From Methanosarcinales archaeon (GTDB taxonomy: Archaea; Halobacteriota; Methanosarcinia; Methanosarcinales; Methanocomedenaceae), in NCBI GenBank assembly GCA_030600695.1, contig JAUVLO010000005.1, forward strand, positions 1-32,687: DNA of 32,687 bases, given 5' to 3'. This document shows positions 20,988 to 29,566 of this stretch, in pieces (positions within the stretch are counted from its first letter, which is position 1; each line of letters begins with the position of its first letter). The position numbers and the translations under genes are program-made. A model generated the notes under the pieces. That model worked only from the letters and a program-made list of their open reading frames with translations, made no database searches and was not told where the DNA came from.

Positions 20988-22638
20988 GTAACTATTCAGC
21001 CACCCTATAAACAGTTTACTTTTCAAAAAAAACACCTAAACCGAAAAATCAATATACTTTGACACCATATTAAATTAATATACTAAATACAACCAGATTT
21101 TTCCATTAATTTGAGGGGATTGATATGGAACGTGAAGAAATTCTTATAATTTATGAAGCTGGACCAGAAGCAGTTATCAATCAAATAGAGCAACAAGCTG
21201 CAATAATTGCCAAACTTGAAGAACGCGTCAAATCATTAGAGGAACGACTCAACAAAAACAGTCGTAACAGTAGTAAGCCCCCTTCAACTGATGCTTATGC
21301 AACTAAAAAACCCAAGCCAAAAAGTAGGCGTATAAAGAGTGGTAAGAAGGTAGGTGGTCAAAACGGCCACCCAGGAACAACATTAAGGATGGTTGATAAT
21401 CCTGATGAAACCATGATCTATAATGTAAATGAATGTAGCAGTTGTCACACATCTCTTGAAGACGAAGAGGCTAAAGACTATGAAATAAGACAGACTTTTG
21501 ACATACCGCCTGTCAGACTCTATTCGACAGAACACCGGGCTGAAAAAAAAACATGTCCAAAGTGCGGACACATAAACAAAGCTGAATTTCCAGATGATGT
21601 AACACAGCCCGTCCAATATGGTCCGCGACTAAGAGCTTTTGCAGTCTATTTGCATGATTACCAATTTATCCCTTATGATCGTAGTTGTGAGTTATTATCT
21701 GATGTCTATGGATGTGAAATAAGTCCTGCTACCTTGATTAGAGCTGAAAACGAATGTTTTGAAGGGCTGGAAGAATTTGAGAATATGGTCAAGGACGCCT
21801 TGCTACAATCTTCTGTTATCCATTCTGATGAAACAGGGATGAGAATAAATGGAATACGTCACTGGCTTCATGTAGCATGTACTGCTAACATGACATATTA
21901 TTTCGCTCACCAAAAAAGAGGTTCTGAAGCTATGAATGACATGGATATTCTACCAAATTACGATGGTGTTGTAGTCCATGATTTCTGGAAAGCGTACTAC
22001 AAATATCTCTGTGATCATGGACTTTGTGATGCCCATCTAATAAGGGAATTAATATTTATCTCTGAAAATTATGAACAGGAATGGTCCAAGGAGATGACGG
22101 ATTTGCTTCTTGTTATCAAAGGATGTGTGGATGAAACGAGAGAAACGTCTGATTCCTTAACGACCGAACAGATTAAAGATTTTGAAACAATGTATGACTA
22201 CATCACCAAAATGGGACTGGAAGAAAATCCACCGCCTTTGGATTTCGATACAAAACCAAAGAAGCGTGGTAGAAAGAAACAGACCAAACCGAAAAATCTA
22301 CTGGACCGCTTCGTAGGCTATAAAGGCGATATTCTCAGGTTTATGTATGATTTTGAGGTACCATTTGACAATAATCAAGCAGAGAGGGATGTCAGGATGA
22401 TGAAAGTACAGCAGAAAATATCAGGTACTTTCAGAAGTGTTCAGGGCGCACGTTCTTTCTGCCGCATTAGAGGGTACATTTCTACTATGAAGAAGAATAA
22501 GCTTTCTGTTATTGATGCAATTGGAGCTGTTTTCAATGGAAAGCCATTTGTTCCATTTATGGATAAGTGGATATTTTAGTTTCGGAACTGGAGAAACTAA
22601 ATGAGTTGGGCGAAATTTGAGAAGGGCTGAATAGTTAC
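20988..22638 (+). mobile_element. IS66-family insertion sequence, single-transposase (ISBst12-like) type
   Basis: Terminal IR GTAACTATTCAGCC (14 bp perfect); 8-bp TSD AATATTTG at 20980-20987 and 22639-22646; intact IS66 transposase; 1651 bp. Confidence 0.95.
21125..22579 (+). CDS. IS66 family transposase
   Basis: 484 aa; NSRNSSKPPSTD, HSDETG, VHDFWKAY, PFDNNQAERDVRMMKVQQKISGTFRS. Confidence 0.96.
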   Translation: MEREEILIIYEAGPEAVINQIEQQAAIIAKLEERVKSLEERLNKNSRNSSKPPSTDAYATKKPKPKSRRIKSGKKVGGQNGHPGTTLRMVDNPDETMIYNVNECSSCHTSLEDEEAKDYEIRQTFDIPPVRLYSTEHRAEKKTCPKCGHINKAEFPDDVTQPVQYGPRLRAFAVYLHDYQFIPYDRSCELLSDVYGCEISPATLIRAENECFEGLEEFENMVKDALLQSSVIHSDETGMRINGIRHWLHVACTANMTYYFAHQKRGSEAMNDMDILPNYDGVVVHDFWKAYYKYLCDHGLCDAHLIRELIFISENYEQEWSKEMTDLLLVIKGCVDETRETSDSLTTEQIKDFETMYDYITKMGLEENPPPLDFDTKPKKRGRKKQTKPKNLLDRFVGYKGDILRFMYDFEVPFDNNQAERDVRMMKVQQKISGTFRSVQGARSFCRIRGYISTMKKNKLSVIDAIGAVFNGKPFVPFMDKWIF

Positions 22639-22648
22639 AATATTTGTA

Positions 22649-22915
22649 TCAAAATACGCGGTGAGCATATCCTTCCCATAGCTTTTTTCTTATATCCTTT
22701 ATTTCAGTCAAAAGTTTATCAACATCTTTATTGGTCGATGGCAAAGCTGCGCTACCTTTTTTTTCAAGATCATTTAAAATAACTTCATTGACGGCTTTCT
22801 TTACAGCATACGTTATAAATTCACTTTTGCTTTTGAACTCGCCTGCCTTTATAAAACGATCTATTAAGGCAGATTCCTTCACCGGGAGCCTGACAACATC
22901 AACATTTGTGTTCAT
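22649..22915 (-). CDS. Ribbon-helix-helix antitoxin-like protein
   Basis: 88 aa; VDVVRLPVKESALIDRFIKAGEFKSKSEFITYAVKKAV; overlaps the toxin ATG by 20 nt. Confidence 0.8.
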   Translation of the reverse strand: MNTNVDVVRLPVKESALIDRFIKAGEFKSKSEFITYAVKKAVNEVILNDLEKKGSAALPSTNKDVDKLLTEIKDIRKKLWEGYAHRVF

Positions 22916-22932
22916 AATATAATGTTATTATG
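22913..22932. promoter_or_regulatory. Candidate autoregulatory operator over the antitoxin start codon
   Basis: CATAATA-TAATGT-TATTATG palindrome; the antitoxin ATG is in its left arm. Confidence 0.45.
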
Positions 22933-23105
22933 ATTCATAGTATTTTAGTATTGTTTATTGGAGCACCTACACCAGTTCCTGCACGGCCTCGTGCAGTATC
23001 CGGCCCTCAAGACTACACAGAGTGAAATTTGATGCGAAATCTTTTCGGGACCACACCACACATTTATCACCAATCTTAACCATTTCCTTCCCCATGTTCT
23101 TAGCC

Positions 23106-23666
23106 ATGGGCGCCGAAGCCACCATCGAACTCAGGGACGGCATGATAATCAAAAAACGCCTGCCAAAAGGCTACCGCCTCAAAGCCCTCGACAGCACCAT
23201 CAGGCAGGAGCGCACCAGGGCAGAAGCACGCATTATCTCGGAATCAAGACGCAGGGGCGTACCCACGCCCATCATCTACGACATAGAGGACTTTGAGATA
23301 ACAATGGAGTACATCGATGGGCAGAAGGTCAGGGACATCCTCACCCCGGATCTGAGCCGCCGCATAGGAACCGTAGTGGGCAAACTCCACAGTGCCGGAA
23401 TCATCCACGGCGACCTCACAACCTCGAACATGATACTACACGACGACAGGGTGTACCTCATCGATTTCGGGCTCGCGTTCTACGACAACTCGGTAGAGGC
23501 CAGGGGTGTGGATGTCCACGTGCTGTTCCAGACATTTGTGAGCACCCACAATGACCATGAGACCATGAAAGAAGCCTTCACAGAAGGTTACAGCCAGACC
23601 TTTGCTGATGCAGGGCCTGTGCTTGAGCGGGTAACAGAGATAAAGGGGCGCGCCCGGTATGCATAA
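23106..23666 (+). CDS. bud32: KEOPS-associated kinase Bud32, free-standing
   Basis: MGAEATIELRDGMIIKKRLPKGYR...IHGDLTTSNMIL...YLIDFGLAF. Track start 23022; likely ATG 23106. Confidence 0.9.
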   Translation: MGAEATIELRDGMIIKKRLPKGYRLKALDSTIRQERTRAEARIISESRRRGVPTPIIYDIEDFEITMEYIDGQKVRDILTPDLSRRIGTVVGKLHSAGIIHGDLTTSNMILHDDRVYLIDFGLAFYDNSVEARGVDVHVLFQTFVSTHNDHETMKEAFTEGYSQTFADAGPVLERVTEIKGRARYA

Positions 23667-24210
23667 AATATATTTTGCCACCGGCAATGCCCACAAGCTC
23701 AGGGAAGCGCGCAACATCCTGGGTGCGGTCGGGTATGAAGTCGAGCATATCGACTGCGACTATCCTGAACTGCAGGCAGACGACCTTGTGACCATCTCAG
23801 CCTACGGCGCACAGTGGTGTGCCAAAAAACTGGACAAGCCGGTAATGGTAGATGACAGCGGCATATTCATCAAATCCCTGAACGGATTTCCCGGCCCCTA
23901 TTCCAGGTACGCGGAGGACCACCTGGGCAACCAGAACGTCCTGAAACTTATGGAAGGAGTGGCCAACCGCAAAGCTGTGTTCAGGACAGTAGTGGGATAC
24001 TGTGAGCCCGGCGGCGAGCCCCACACATTCACAGGTGAGGTAAGAGGAAACATAGCCTTTGAGGAGCGGGGGATGAATGGATTTGGCTACGACCCCATAT
24101 TCCTGTACAAAGACAGCACCTTCGGTGAACTAAAAGACGATGAAAAGAACCGGATATCTCACAGGGGCAATGCCATGCGAAATTTTGCAACTTGGCTGCA
24201 GGAAAAATAG
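23659..24210 (+). CDS. rdgB: XTP/dITP pyrophosphatase (RdgB/HAM1)
   Basis: IYFATGNAHKLREARNIL, VDDSGIFI, GFGYDPIF, ISHRGNAM. Confidence 0.94.
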   Translation: MHKIYFATGNAHKLREARNILGAVGYEVEHIDCDYPELQADDLVTISAYGAQWCAKKLDKPVMVDDSGIFIKSLNGFPGPYSRYAEDHLGNQNVLKLMEGVANRKAVFRTVVGYCEPGGEPHTFTGEVRGNIAFEERGMNGFGYDPIFLYKDSTFGELKDDEKNRISHRGNAMRNFATWLQEK

Positions 24211-24218
24211 GATACGGT

Positions 24219-24392
24219 TCAGGGCCACAATCCGAACCGGTAATTTAACGCAAGTAACAGAATACCCATCAACACCCCACCGATCATGATAATTTTCGGG
24301 TCCATGTGGTAGGTGGTCTCATCAGCCTCATAATAACGCATAAGACCAGCCGATGACATCAGGCCGCTCTGTGACTCTTTCTTTTTACCCAC
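24219..24392 (-). CDS. secG: Preprotein translocase subunit Sec61beta
   Basis: 57 aa from GTG behind GGAGG: MGKKKESQSGLMSSAGLMRYYEADETTYHMDPKIIMIGGVLMGILLLALNYRFGLWP*. Not in the ORF track. Confidence 0.88.
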   Translation of the reverse strand: MGKKKESQSGLMSSAGLMRYYEADETTYHMDPKIIMIGGVLMGILLLALNYRFGLWP

Positions 24393-24496
24393 TGTTATTC
24401 ATCCTCCAATTCTATTATTTACCATTGTAGTGTCCTTAATTCTATTATTTACCGTAATTCATCCTTATTGCTTATCAAGGTATCTTAAGAACAATA

Positions 24497-25348
24497 TTAT
24501 AGCAATGCCTTAAGCAGGTCAAAGTCATGGACCATGCCCTTAAGTTTATTGTTGGCAGTGATCACCGGCATCTGGTCGATATTATTACGTTTCATCTTCC
24601 TGGCCGCATCGCTGATAGAAGTGCTGGGAACAGCGGAAATCGGTTCACTTTTTAGTTTCACTGCATCCTTTACCGAGCAGTCCGGCAGTTTGATCCTGGA
24701 TACGCTGTAATACAAACTCATAGTATCACGCATGGATTCCCATGTCCAGGCATCATCATCCGAACCTGCAGACATATCAGAATGCTCAACAGAATCCTCG
24801 ATAATGCTCATGTTGATCAGGTCTTTATCACAGATCACACCCAATATCTCTCTTGACTTATTCACAACAGGTGCAGCCTTAACCTCAGCCATTTCCATCA
24901 TCATTCCCACTACGGAAATAGGCGTATTATCCCAAATAACGATAATTTGGCCATTAATAAAGTCCCCAATTGGGTCAGGAATGTTAAAACTGGCAATAGC
25001 ACCGATAATATCCGCTATGGTGATCAGCCCCACCAAGGTATTCCCCTCCACAACCGGAAGTCTCCTGACCCCTGATTCGATTATTATCCTTGAAGCTTCC
25101 ACAATGGATTCTTCTGCAGTAATTGTAATTGGGTCCCTTCTCATCAGGATTGCAAGCTGTTCCTCTTCCGGGTGCTTTAAAAGATCGGTCCTGGTCACAA
25201 TGCCGACCAGATCACCGTTCTTGACCACAGGCACACCAGACACATGCTTTTTTTTCAGGATTTCCAGTACTTCATCCCTTGAACCAGGTAGTGTTGCAAA
25301 GGCAACATCCCTTATCATGATGTCATCAACTGTTGTAAAATTTGGCAT
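24497..25348 (-). CDS. CBS-domain protein (about four CBS motifs)
   Basis: 283 aa; repeated VSGVPVVKNGDLVGIVTRTDLL / VRRLPVVEGNTLVGLITIADII patterns. Confidence 0.9.
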   Translation of the reverse strand: MPNFTTVDDIMIRDVAFATLPGSRDEVLEILKKKHVSGVPVVKNGDLVGIVTRTDLLKHPEEEQLAILMRRDPITITAEESIVEASRIIIESGVRRLPVVEGNTLVGLITIADIIGAIASFNIPDPIGDFINGQIIVIWDNTPISVVGMMMEMAEVKAAPVVNKSREILGVICDKDLINMSIIEDSVEHSDMSAGSDDDAWTWESMRDTMSLYYSVSRIKLPDCSVKDAVKLKSEPISAVPSTSISDAARKMKRNNIDQMPVITANNKLKGMVHDFDLLKALL

Positions 25349-25386
25349 TGATTTAGCTCTCCATTTTTGCTGTTGACGATATTTTA

Positions 25387-25839
25387 CTATCTGGGCTTTT
25401 CCCCTCTGACAATCATTACAGGCACTTTTGAATTCCTTGAAACTTTTTCTGCCACGCTGCCCAGCAGGAACCTGTCAAGCCCTCTCTTACCAAGGGTGCC
25501 CATAACGATCAGGTCCGCCGGAATAGTTTCCGACAATTTTAAAATCTCTTCTGCCGGATGTCCTTCCACAACAAAGCATTCCACTTCAACATCTGATTTT
25601 TGTCCCTCTGCTTCCACTTTTCCGGTTGCTTCGCTGCCTTCCTTTTTCAATAGTTCATACATGTTCTCCCATGCCGCGTCCATGGGTATGGTGGCAAATG
25701 CACCGGTATCAACTACATATATGGCAGATATCCTGGCTTCGGAGATCTTGGCAAGCTCAACGGCATATTCAACAGCATTTTCAGAATATTTCGAACCGTC
25801 CGTTGCAAGAATTATGTTTTTAAACAATCTACTTTCCAT
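25387..25839 (-). CDS. Universal stress protein UspA family
   Basis: MESRLFKNIILATDGSKYSENAVEYAVELAK; GTLGKRGLDRFLLGSVAEKVSRNSKVPVMIV. Track start 25854; ATG 25839 is better spaced from GGAGG. Confidence 0.93.
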   Translation of the reverse strand: MESRLFKNIILATDGSKYSENAVEYAVELAKISEARISAIYVVDTGAFATIPMDAAWENMYELLKKEGSEATGKVEAEGQKSDVEVECFVVEGHPAEEILKLSETIPADLIVMGTLGKRGLDRFLLGSVAEKVSRNSKVPVMIVRGEKPR

Positions 25840-26965
25840 GGATAATTCCTCCATTTATTATTGCTTTGATGTCGTCAGGTCTCCCCCTTCTAACAAGGCT
25901 GGCAACAGGGTCACTGCTGTTGGATAAGTTAGGAGACTTATTATCCAGCACCATGATAGTGGCCTGTTTTCCATCCACGATTGAACCGATATCCTCATCA
26001 GTCCCAAGTATTTTTGCTCCATTAAGCGTGCACAACTTAAATACCTGTCTGTCATCCAACCTGTAGACCTTAGACAGGAATTCCATTTCAGAGAACATAT
26101 TGACCGAATTAAGCATAACATTGTCAGTACCAATCCCTACTGTGATTCCCATATCAAGCATCTTTTGTATGGGGGGATGCTGGGGTGAACCAACCCCGGT
26201 CACGAAATTCGACCTGGGGCATACAATTACGGGAATATGGGCATCAGCCAGGTCTTTAATGTGCGCATCCCCGGCATGGGTCATATGCACGATAAAGTCG
26301 GGCTTTAGTCCGATAGCTCCGGGAATATCTGACGTATCCTTCTCACCTGCATGTATGGCGAACAATTTACCTGCCTCATGTGCAGTGTGTACCGCCTCCT
26401 CCAGGATGTGGTACGGGACGTCATTAACACCACTAAAGCCCAGACCGCTGCCGATTCTAAGGAGTTCGTCAAGTTCACCGGCAATTGATCCGTCTGGCAT
26501 TCCCGGCCTGCCCATGACCATGCCTGTAATGTCCTGGAAGGTGCCCAGGAGTTCGGATAGTATGGATGCACCTTTAATGCCGCCTTCCCTGAAGTCACAG
26601 AACATACATGTTCCGCTTAAGACCATATCCTCAAGGGTCCTAGCCATGGCATCCTTTAGTACGTTTTCTGGTGTGTTGTTGAGCACCCTGTGCTTGAGGC
26701 CGTGGGGAGGTTTTACAAGGCTGTCCAGATCAGAGACAGGCGGGTCCTTGAGAACAGCGTCGCCGATATGGGTATGGGCATTCACAAAACACGGTGCTGC
26801 CAGCCCGGTCAGGTGGGCATCCACCCGGGCGTCGGTTCCGACTTCCCTGATCACATTGTCTTTTATGCAGAGATATCCTTCAATAGGCTCAAGTTCATCA
26901 CCGTAGAGAATGGTCCCGGATATGATCAGCTCTTCAGGCACTGTGGCTATTATGTCTCTTTTCAT
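25829..26965 (-). CDS. Amidohydrolase family protein (chlorohydrolase/deaminase-like)
   Basis: 378 aa; PCFVNAHTHIGD, FAIHAGEKD, GIGTDNVMLNSVNMFSEM. Confidence 0.85.
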   Translation of the reverse strand: MKRDIIATVPEELIISGTILYGDELEPIEGYLCIKDNVIREVGTDARVDAHLTGLAAPCFVNAHTHIGDAVLKDPPVSDLDSLVKPPHGLKHRVLNNTPENVLKDAMARTLEDMVLSGTCMFCDFREGGIKGASILSELLGTFQDITGMVMGRPGMPDGSIAGELDELLRIGSGLGFSGVNDVPYHILEEAVHTAHEAGKLFAIHAGEKDTSDIPGAIGLKPDFIVHMTHAGDAHIKDLADAHIPVIVCPRSNFVTGVGSPQHPPIQKMLDMGITVGIGTDNVMLNSVNMFSEMEFLSKVYRLDDRQVFKLCTLNGAKILGTDEDIGSIVDGKQATIMVLDNKSPNLSNSSDPVASLVRRGRPDDIKAIINGGIIHGK

Positions 26966-27009
26966 TGATATTTATTGTGTAACCTATAAGTTGTAATTCG
27001 CAATGTGGT

Positions 27010-27044
27010 ATGTGAGATGAGAAATGTGAGATGTGAGATGTAGT
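27010..27044. repeat. 7-bp tandem microrepeat (ATGTGAG-type)
   Basis: ATGTGAG ATGAGAA ATGTGAG ATGTGAG ATGTAGT. Confidence 0.7.
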
Positions 27045-27454
27045 GAACAGATATGATTGTGTATGAATAAGATAGATTTTGTTCATATCGGTGGTGGTAG
27101 AATCTTTCAACATGCCCGCTTGATAGCGTAAATGTTTTCATGGTCGTATTATCATATCTACGTATTTACAATTGCTATTGACAAGTTCTGACACAATGGA
27201 TTAAATATATATGTATTGAATTCGTATAAACTGTTTTAAGGCGTAAAATGCTGTGCTAATCAGTATATAACCTACTCTCTTGTTTCAATTGGAAAGATAA
27301 TTAAAATAGAAATATATTATATTTATGTAGTTAATGTGTTGTGATGCTGTGAATTCAATAAGTAATGAAAAATGTGGTTTGTTTCAGGCAAAAATGGTGT
27401 TAAACTTGTTAATTGTTATTAACACAGATATTCATCCTTATTTCTACTGAAACG

Positions 27455-27464
27455 CTTATATACT
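27455..27464 (+). promoter_or_regulatory. Candidate archaeal TATA box for the 27.5-28.3 kb transcript
   Basis: GAAACG-CTTATATACT about 90 bp upstream of the 27553 uORF. Confidence 0.4.
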
Positions 27465-27552
27465 ATAGTGAATACATATTGACATGTTAACTACGTGGAT
27501 AACAGTTTACTACTGGTTCACGAATTAATGATCAGCAAAACAATCGGAGGGG

Positions 27553-27687
27553 ATGGAATACTTCCGAAGCATGGGAACCCGGCCGCTATCTGAGGGGATG
27601 GGCGGCTGGATTCCTGTTATTAAAAATAACACAGGAACGGACGATGAAGATAAAGCTCGAAATAACTATGGACAATGGTTCGATTGA
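27553..27687 (+). CDS. Candidate upstream ORF (44 aa) overlapping the next gene
   Basis: ATG behind GGAGGGG; MEYFRSMGTRPLSEGMGGWIPVIKNNTGTDDEDKARNNYGQWFD*; overlaps the 27644 ORF by 44 nt in another frame. Confidence 0.3.
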   Translation: MEYFRSMGTRPLSEGMGGWIPVIKNNTGTDDEDKARNNYGQWFD

Positions 27688-28312
27688 TAATTCCGTGGTT
27701 GACGGAAACCCTGCACCTGAGTCCATAATGGAACTTATGAATAAGTTGAAGAGCTTACATGATGCTGCAGTGGCAGCACAATCATCCAATATACCGGCCC
27801 GGCAGGCCCCACAGCCCGCTGTGAACACACCACCACAAATCCAGCCGCAAATCCAATCACAAACCCAACCACTACTCCCACCACTGATGCAAACACAAAC
27901 CCAACCACTAATCCAACCGCAGATGCAACCGGCTTACGCTCAACAATATATCAACCAACCACCCCAACACAACCAACAAAACATCGGAGGGACTCGTAAT
28001 CTACAGATTGCTGAAGAAGAATACAGCAGACTGAAGAACGAGTCCCTCACGATAAAACAACGTCTTGAACTTTTCCTGAATTTCGAATACAAAGCTCAGT
28101 GGTTCACATCCCTTGAAGTTAAAAGAGATTACGACAGAGTCTACGGAAATATCAACCTGAGCACTGTCTCCACATACCTTTCCCGCATGTTCAGGGAGGA
28201 CAAGCTTGAGCGGATGGGGAACCGTAACCAGCGAAAATATCACATCAGGGAAGAGCCTGAACCACAGGAATATTCTTTCGGGGCCGTGCCATCCTTCGTG
28301 CTTCGCACATAG
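27644..28312 (+). CDS. Hypothetical protein: P/Q-rich linker and probable C-terminal winged-helix-like domain
   Basis: 222 aa; low-complexity PQIQPQIQSQTQPLLPPLMQTQTQPLIQPQMQP; C-terminal helices VSTYLSRMFREDKLERMGNRNQRKYHI. Confidence 0.65.
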   Translation: MKIKLEITMDNGSIDNSVVDGNPAPESIMELMNKLKSLHDAAVAAQSSNIPARQAPQPAVNTPPQIQPQIQSQTQPLLPPLMQTQTQPLIQPQMQPAYAQQYINQPPQHNQQNIGGTRNLQIAEEEYSRLKNESLTIKQRLELFLNFEYKAQWFTSLEVKRDYDRVYGNINLSTVSTYLSRMFREDKLERMGNRNQRKYHIREEPEPQEYSFGAVPSFVLRT

Positions 28313-28368
28313 CAGTTTCGAAGTGTTTCTCTATTACTCTCGTAGTGTTTTATATCTCACGTACAGTT

Positions 28369-28668
28369 TTAATCAAGTTCACAGCCCTGGCCATTTTCCA
28401 GGAACCACATATACTGGTCAAGCATGGACCTATCTATACGCCGTGTGTACCGTGCCATGACAATAGACACAAACAGTGTATTGTCGCCAACCTTTATTTC
28501 GATATCACTTGATTTGGCACGGGCCATATCCAGGGGCACCAGTACGGGACCGCTGCATGATGTGCAGACCCGGAAGTCACGGTCCTCCCTGTTAATGAAG
28601 TTCTTCACTTCATCATCAACAATAAAATTCTTTGCCACTGCCTCACGATACGATGACAAGATAAACAC
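28369..28668 (-). CDS. Conserved-looking hypothetical protein with CxxC motif, downstream of TBP
   Basis: 99 aa; VCTSCSGPVLVPL; starts 14 nt after the TBP stop, same strand. Confidence 0.65.
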   Translation of the reverse strand: MFILSSYREAVAKNFIVDDEVKNFINREDRDFRVCTSCSGPVLVPLDMARAKSSDIEIKVGDNTLFVSIVMARYTRRIDRSMLDQYMWFLENGQGCELD

Positions 28669-28682
28669 CAGTCAGGTGAGCT

Positions 28683-29234
28683 TTAGAGCAGGGACATGCC
28701 TTCAAGCTGTTCCCTTACGATCTCGACTCCCCTATTGCAATCAGCGGGTGATTTGCCTCCGGTAACGACCAGTTTTCCTGAACTGAATATCAACACCACG
28801 ATCTTCGGGGAAGCGATCCTGTAGACAAGTCCCGGAAATTGCTCGGGTTCATATTCAATGTTTTCAAAACCAAATCCGATTGCAATTGCATTAAGGTTCA
28901 ACTTTGCGCCCAGGTCTGCTGATGCCACGATATTCTGGATGGTGATCTCCGGGTTTTTATCGACTTTGATACCGAGAGACTCGATCTTATCTCCCAGGTT
29001 CTTTATGACAGTTTTCACATCTTCAACATTCTTTGCGCCTGTGCAGACTACTTTCCCTGAAGTGAAAATTAAAAAGGCTGCTTTGGGATTGGTTACCCTA
29101 TAGACCATGCCTGGAAATTTTTTTTTATTGTATTCTGCGCCTTCAAGTGCTGACTCTATTTTAACAAGATCAAAACTATCTGCTAATTTAGTCGATGCAA
29201 CCACGTTCTGTATATTTATTTCTGATTCTGACAT
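28683..29234 (-). CDS. tbp: TATA-box binding protein (TBP)
   Basis: 183 aa; two direct repeats, [10 protein letters not shown]...[29 protein letters not shown] and [11 protein letters not shown]...[29 protein letters not shown]. Confidence 0.97.
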   Translation of the reverse strand: MSESEINIQNVVASTKLADSFDLVKIESALEGAEYNKKKFPGMVYRVTNPKAAFLIFTSGKVVCTGAKNVEDVKTVIKNLGDKIESLGIKVDKNPEITIQNIVASADLGAKLNLNAIAIGFGFENIEYEPEQFPGLVYRIASPKIVVLIFSSGKLVVTGGKSPADCNRGVEIVREQLEGMSLL

Positions 29235-29390
29235 TTTTCATCCCGATATTATGTATCAATTAATAAAATCTGTTTGGATTATGAAGAATAAGTTATTTAC
29301 TGCGGCATAAACGATAAAACCTGCGGAAATATCACATATGCTCCAAAAAAAGATGCAAACAAAACCCTGCCCATCCATACTGCACCAAAT

Positions 29391-29419
29391 CCCAAATCCC
29401 AAACCCCAACTCCAACCCC
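29391..29419 (-). other. Putative G-quadruplex-forming tract
   Basis: Minus strand GGGGTTGGAGTTGGGGTTTGGGATTTGGG. Confidence 0.5.
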
Positions 29420-29566
29420 ACTGCTCAAACAACCGCAACCCCGCACACCTGGGAAAATGCAGATGCCACAAAAACAATAATTAAAACATCCTGGTATGGT
29501 CTTCCTGCGCAAACCTTTTCATTATAAAAACCATTAAAACCCACTATCACCAATACAGGGAATACC

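Larger units (their letters stand above)
20554..22668 (-). pseudogene. PIN-domain (VapC-like) toxin gene split by an IS66 element
   Basis: 5' piece 22639..22668 (MLTAYFDTNI) and 3' piece 20554..20979 join in frame after removing the IS and one TSD: MLTAYFDTNIFITGILQPNSNSQLILQEIKKG...DDLPHICSYFAGEAEYFVTANRRL. Confidence 0.9.

Noticed and set aside
19386-22932. Novel multi-gene defence island
   Set aside because: Contents reduce to a DUF234 fragment, an ArsC-like gene, a disrupted RHH-PIN toxin-antitoxin pair and one IS; no additional defence effectors seen.
26100-26906. 268-aa plus-strand ORF opposite the amidohydrolase gene
   Set aside because: Antisense shadow; no recognisable motifs while the - strand has metal-binding HxH and GTDN motifs.
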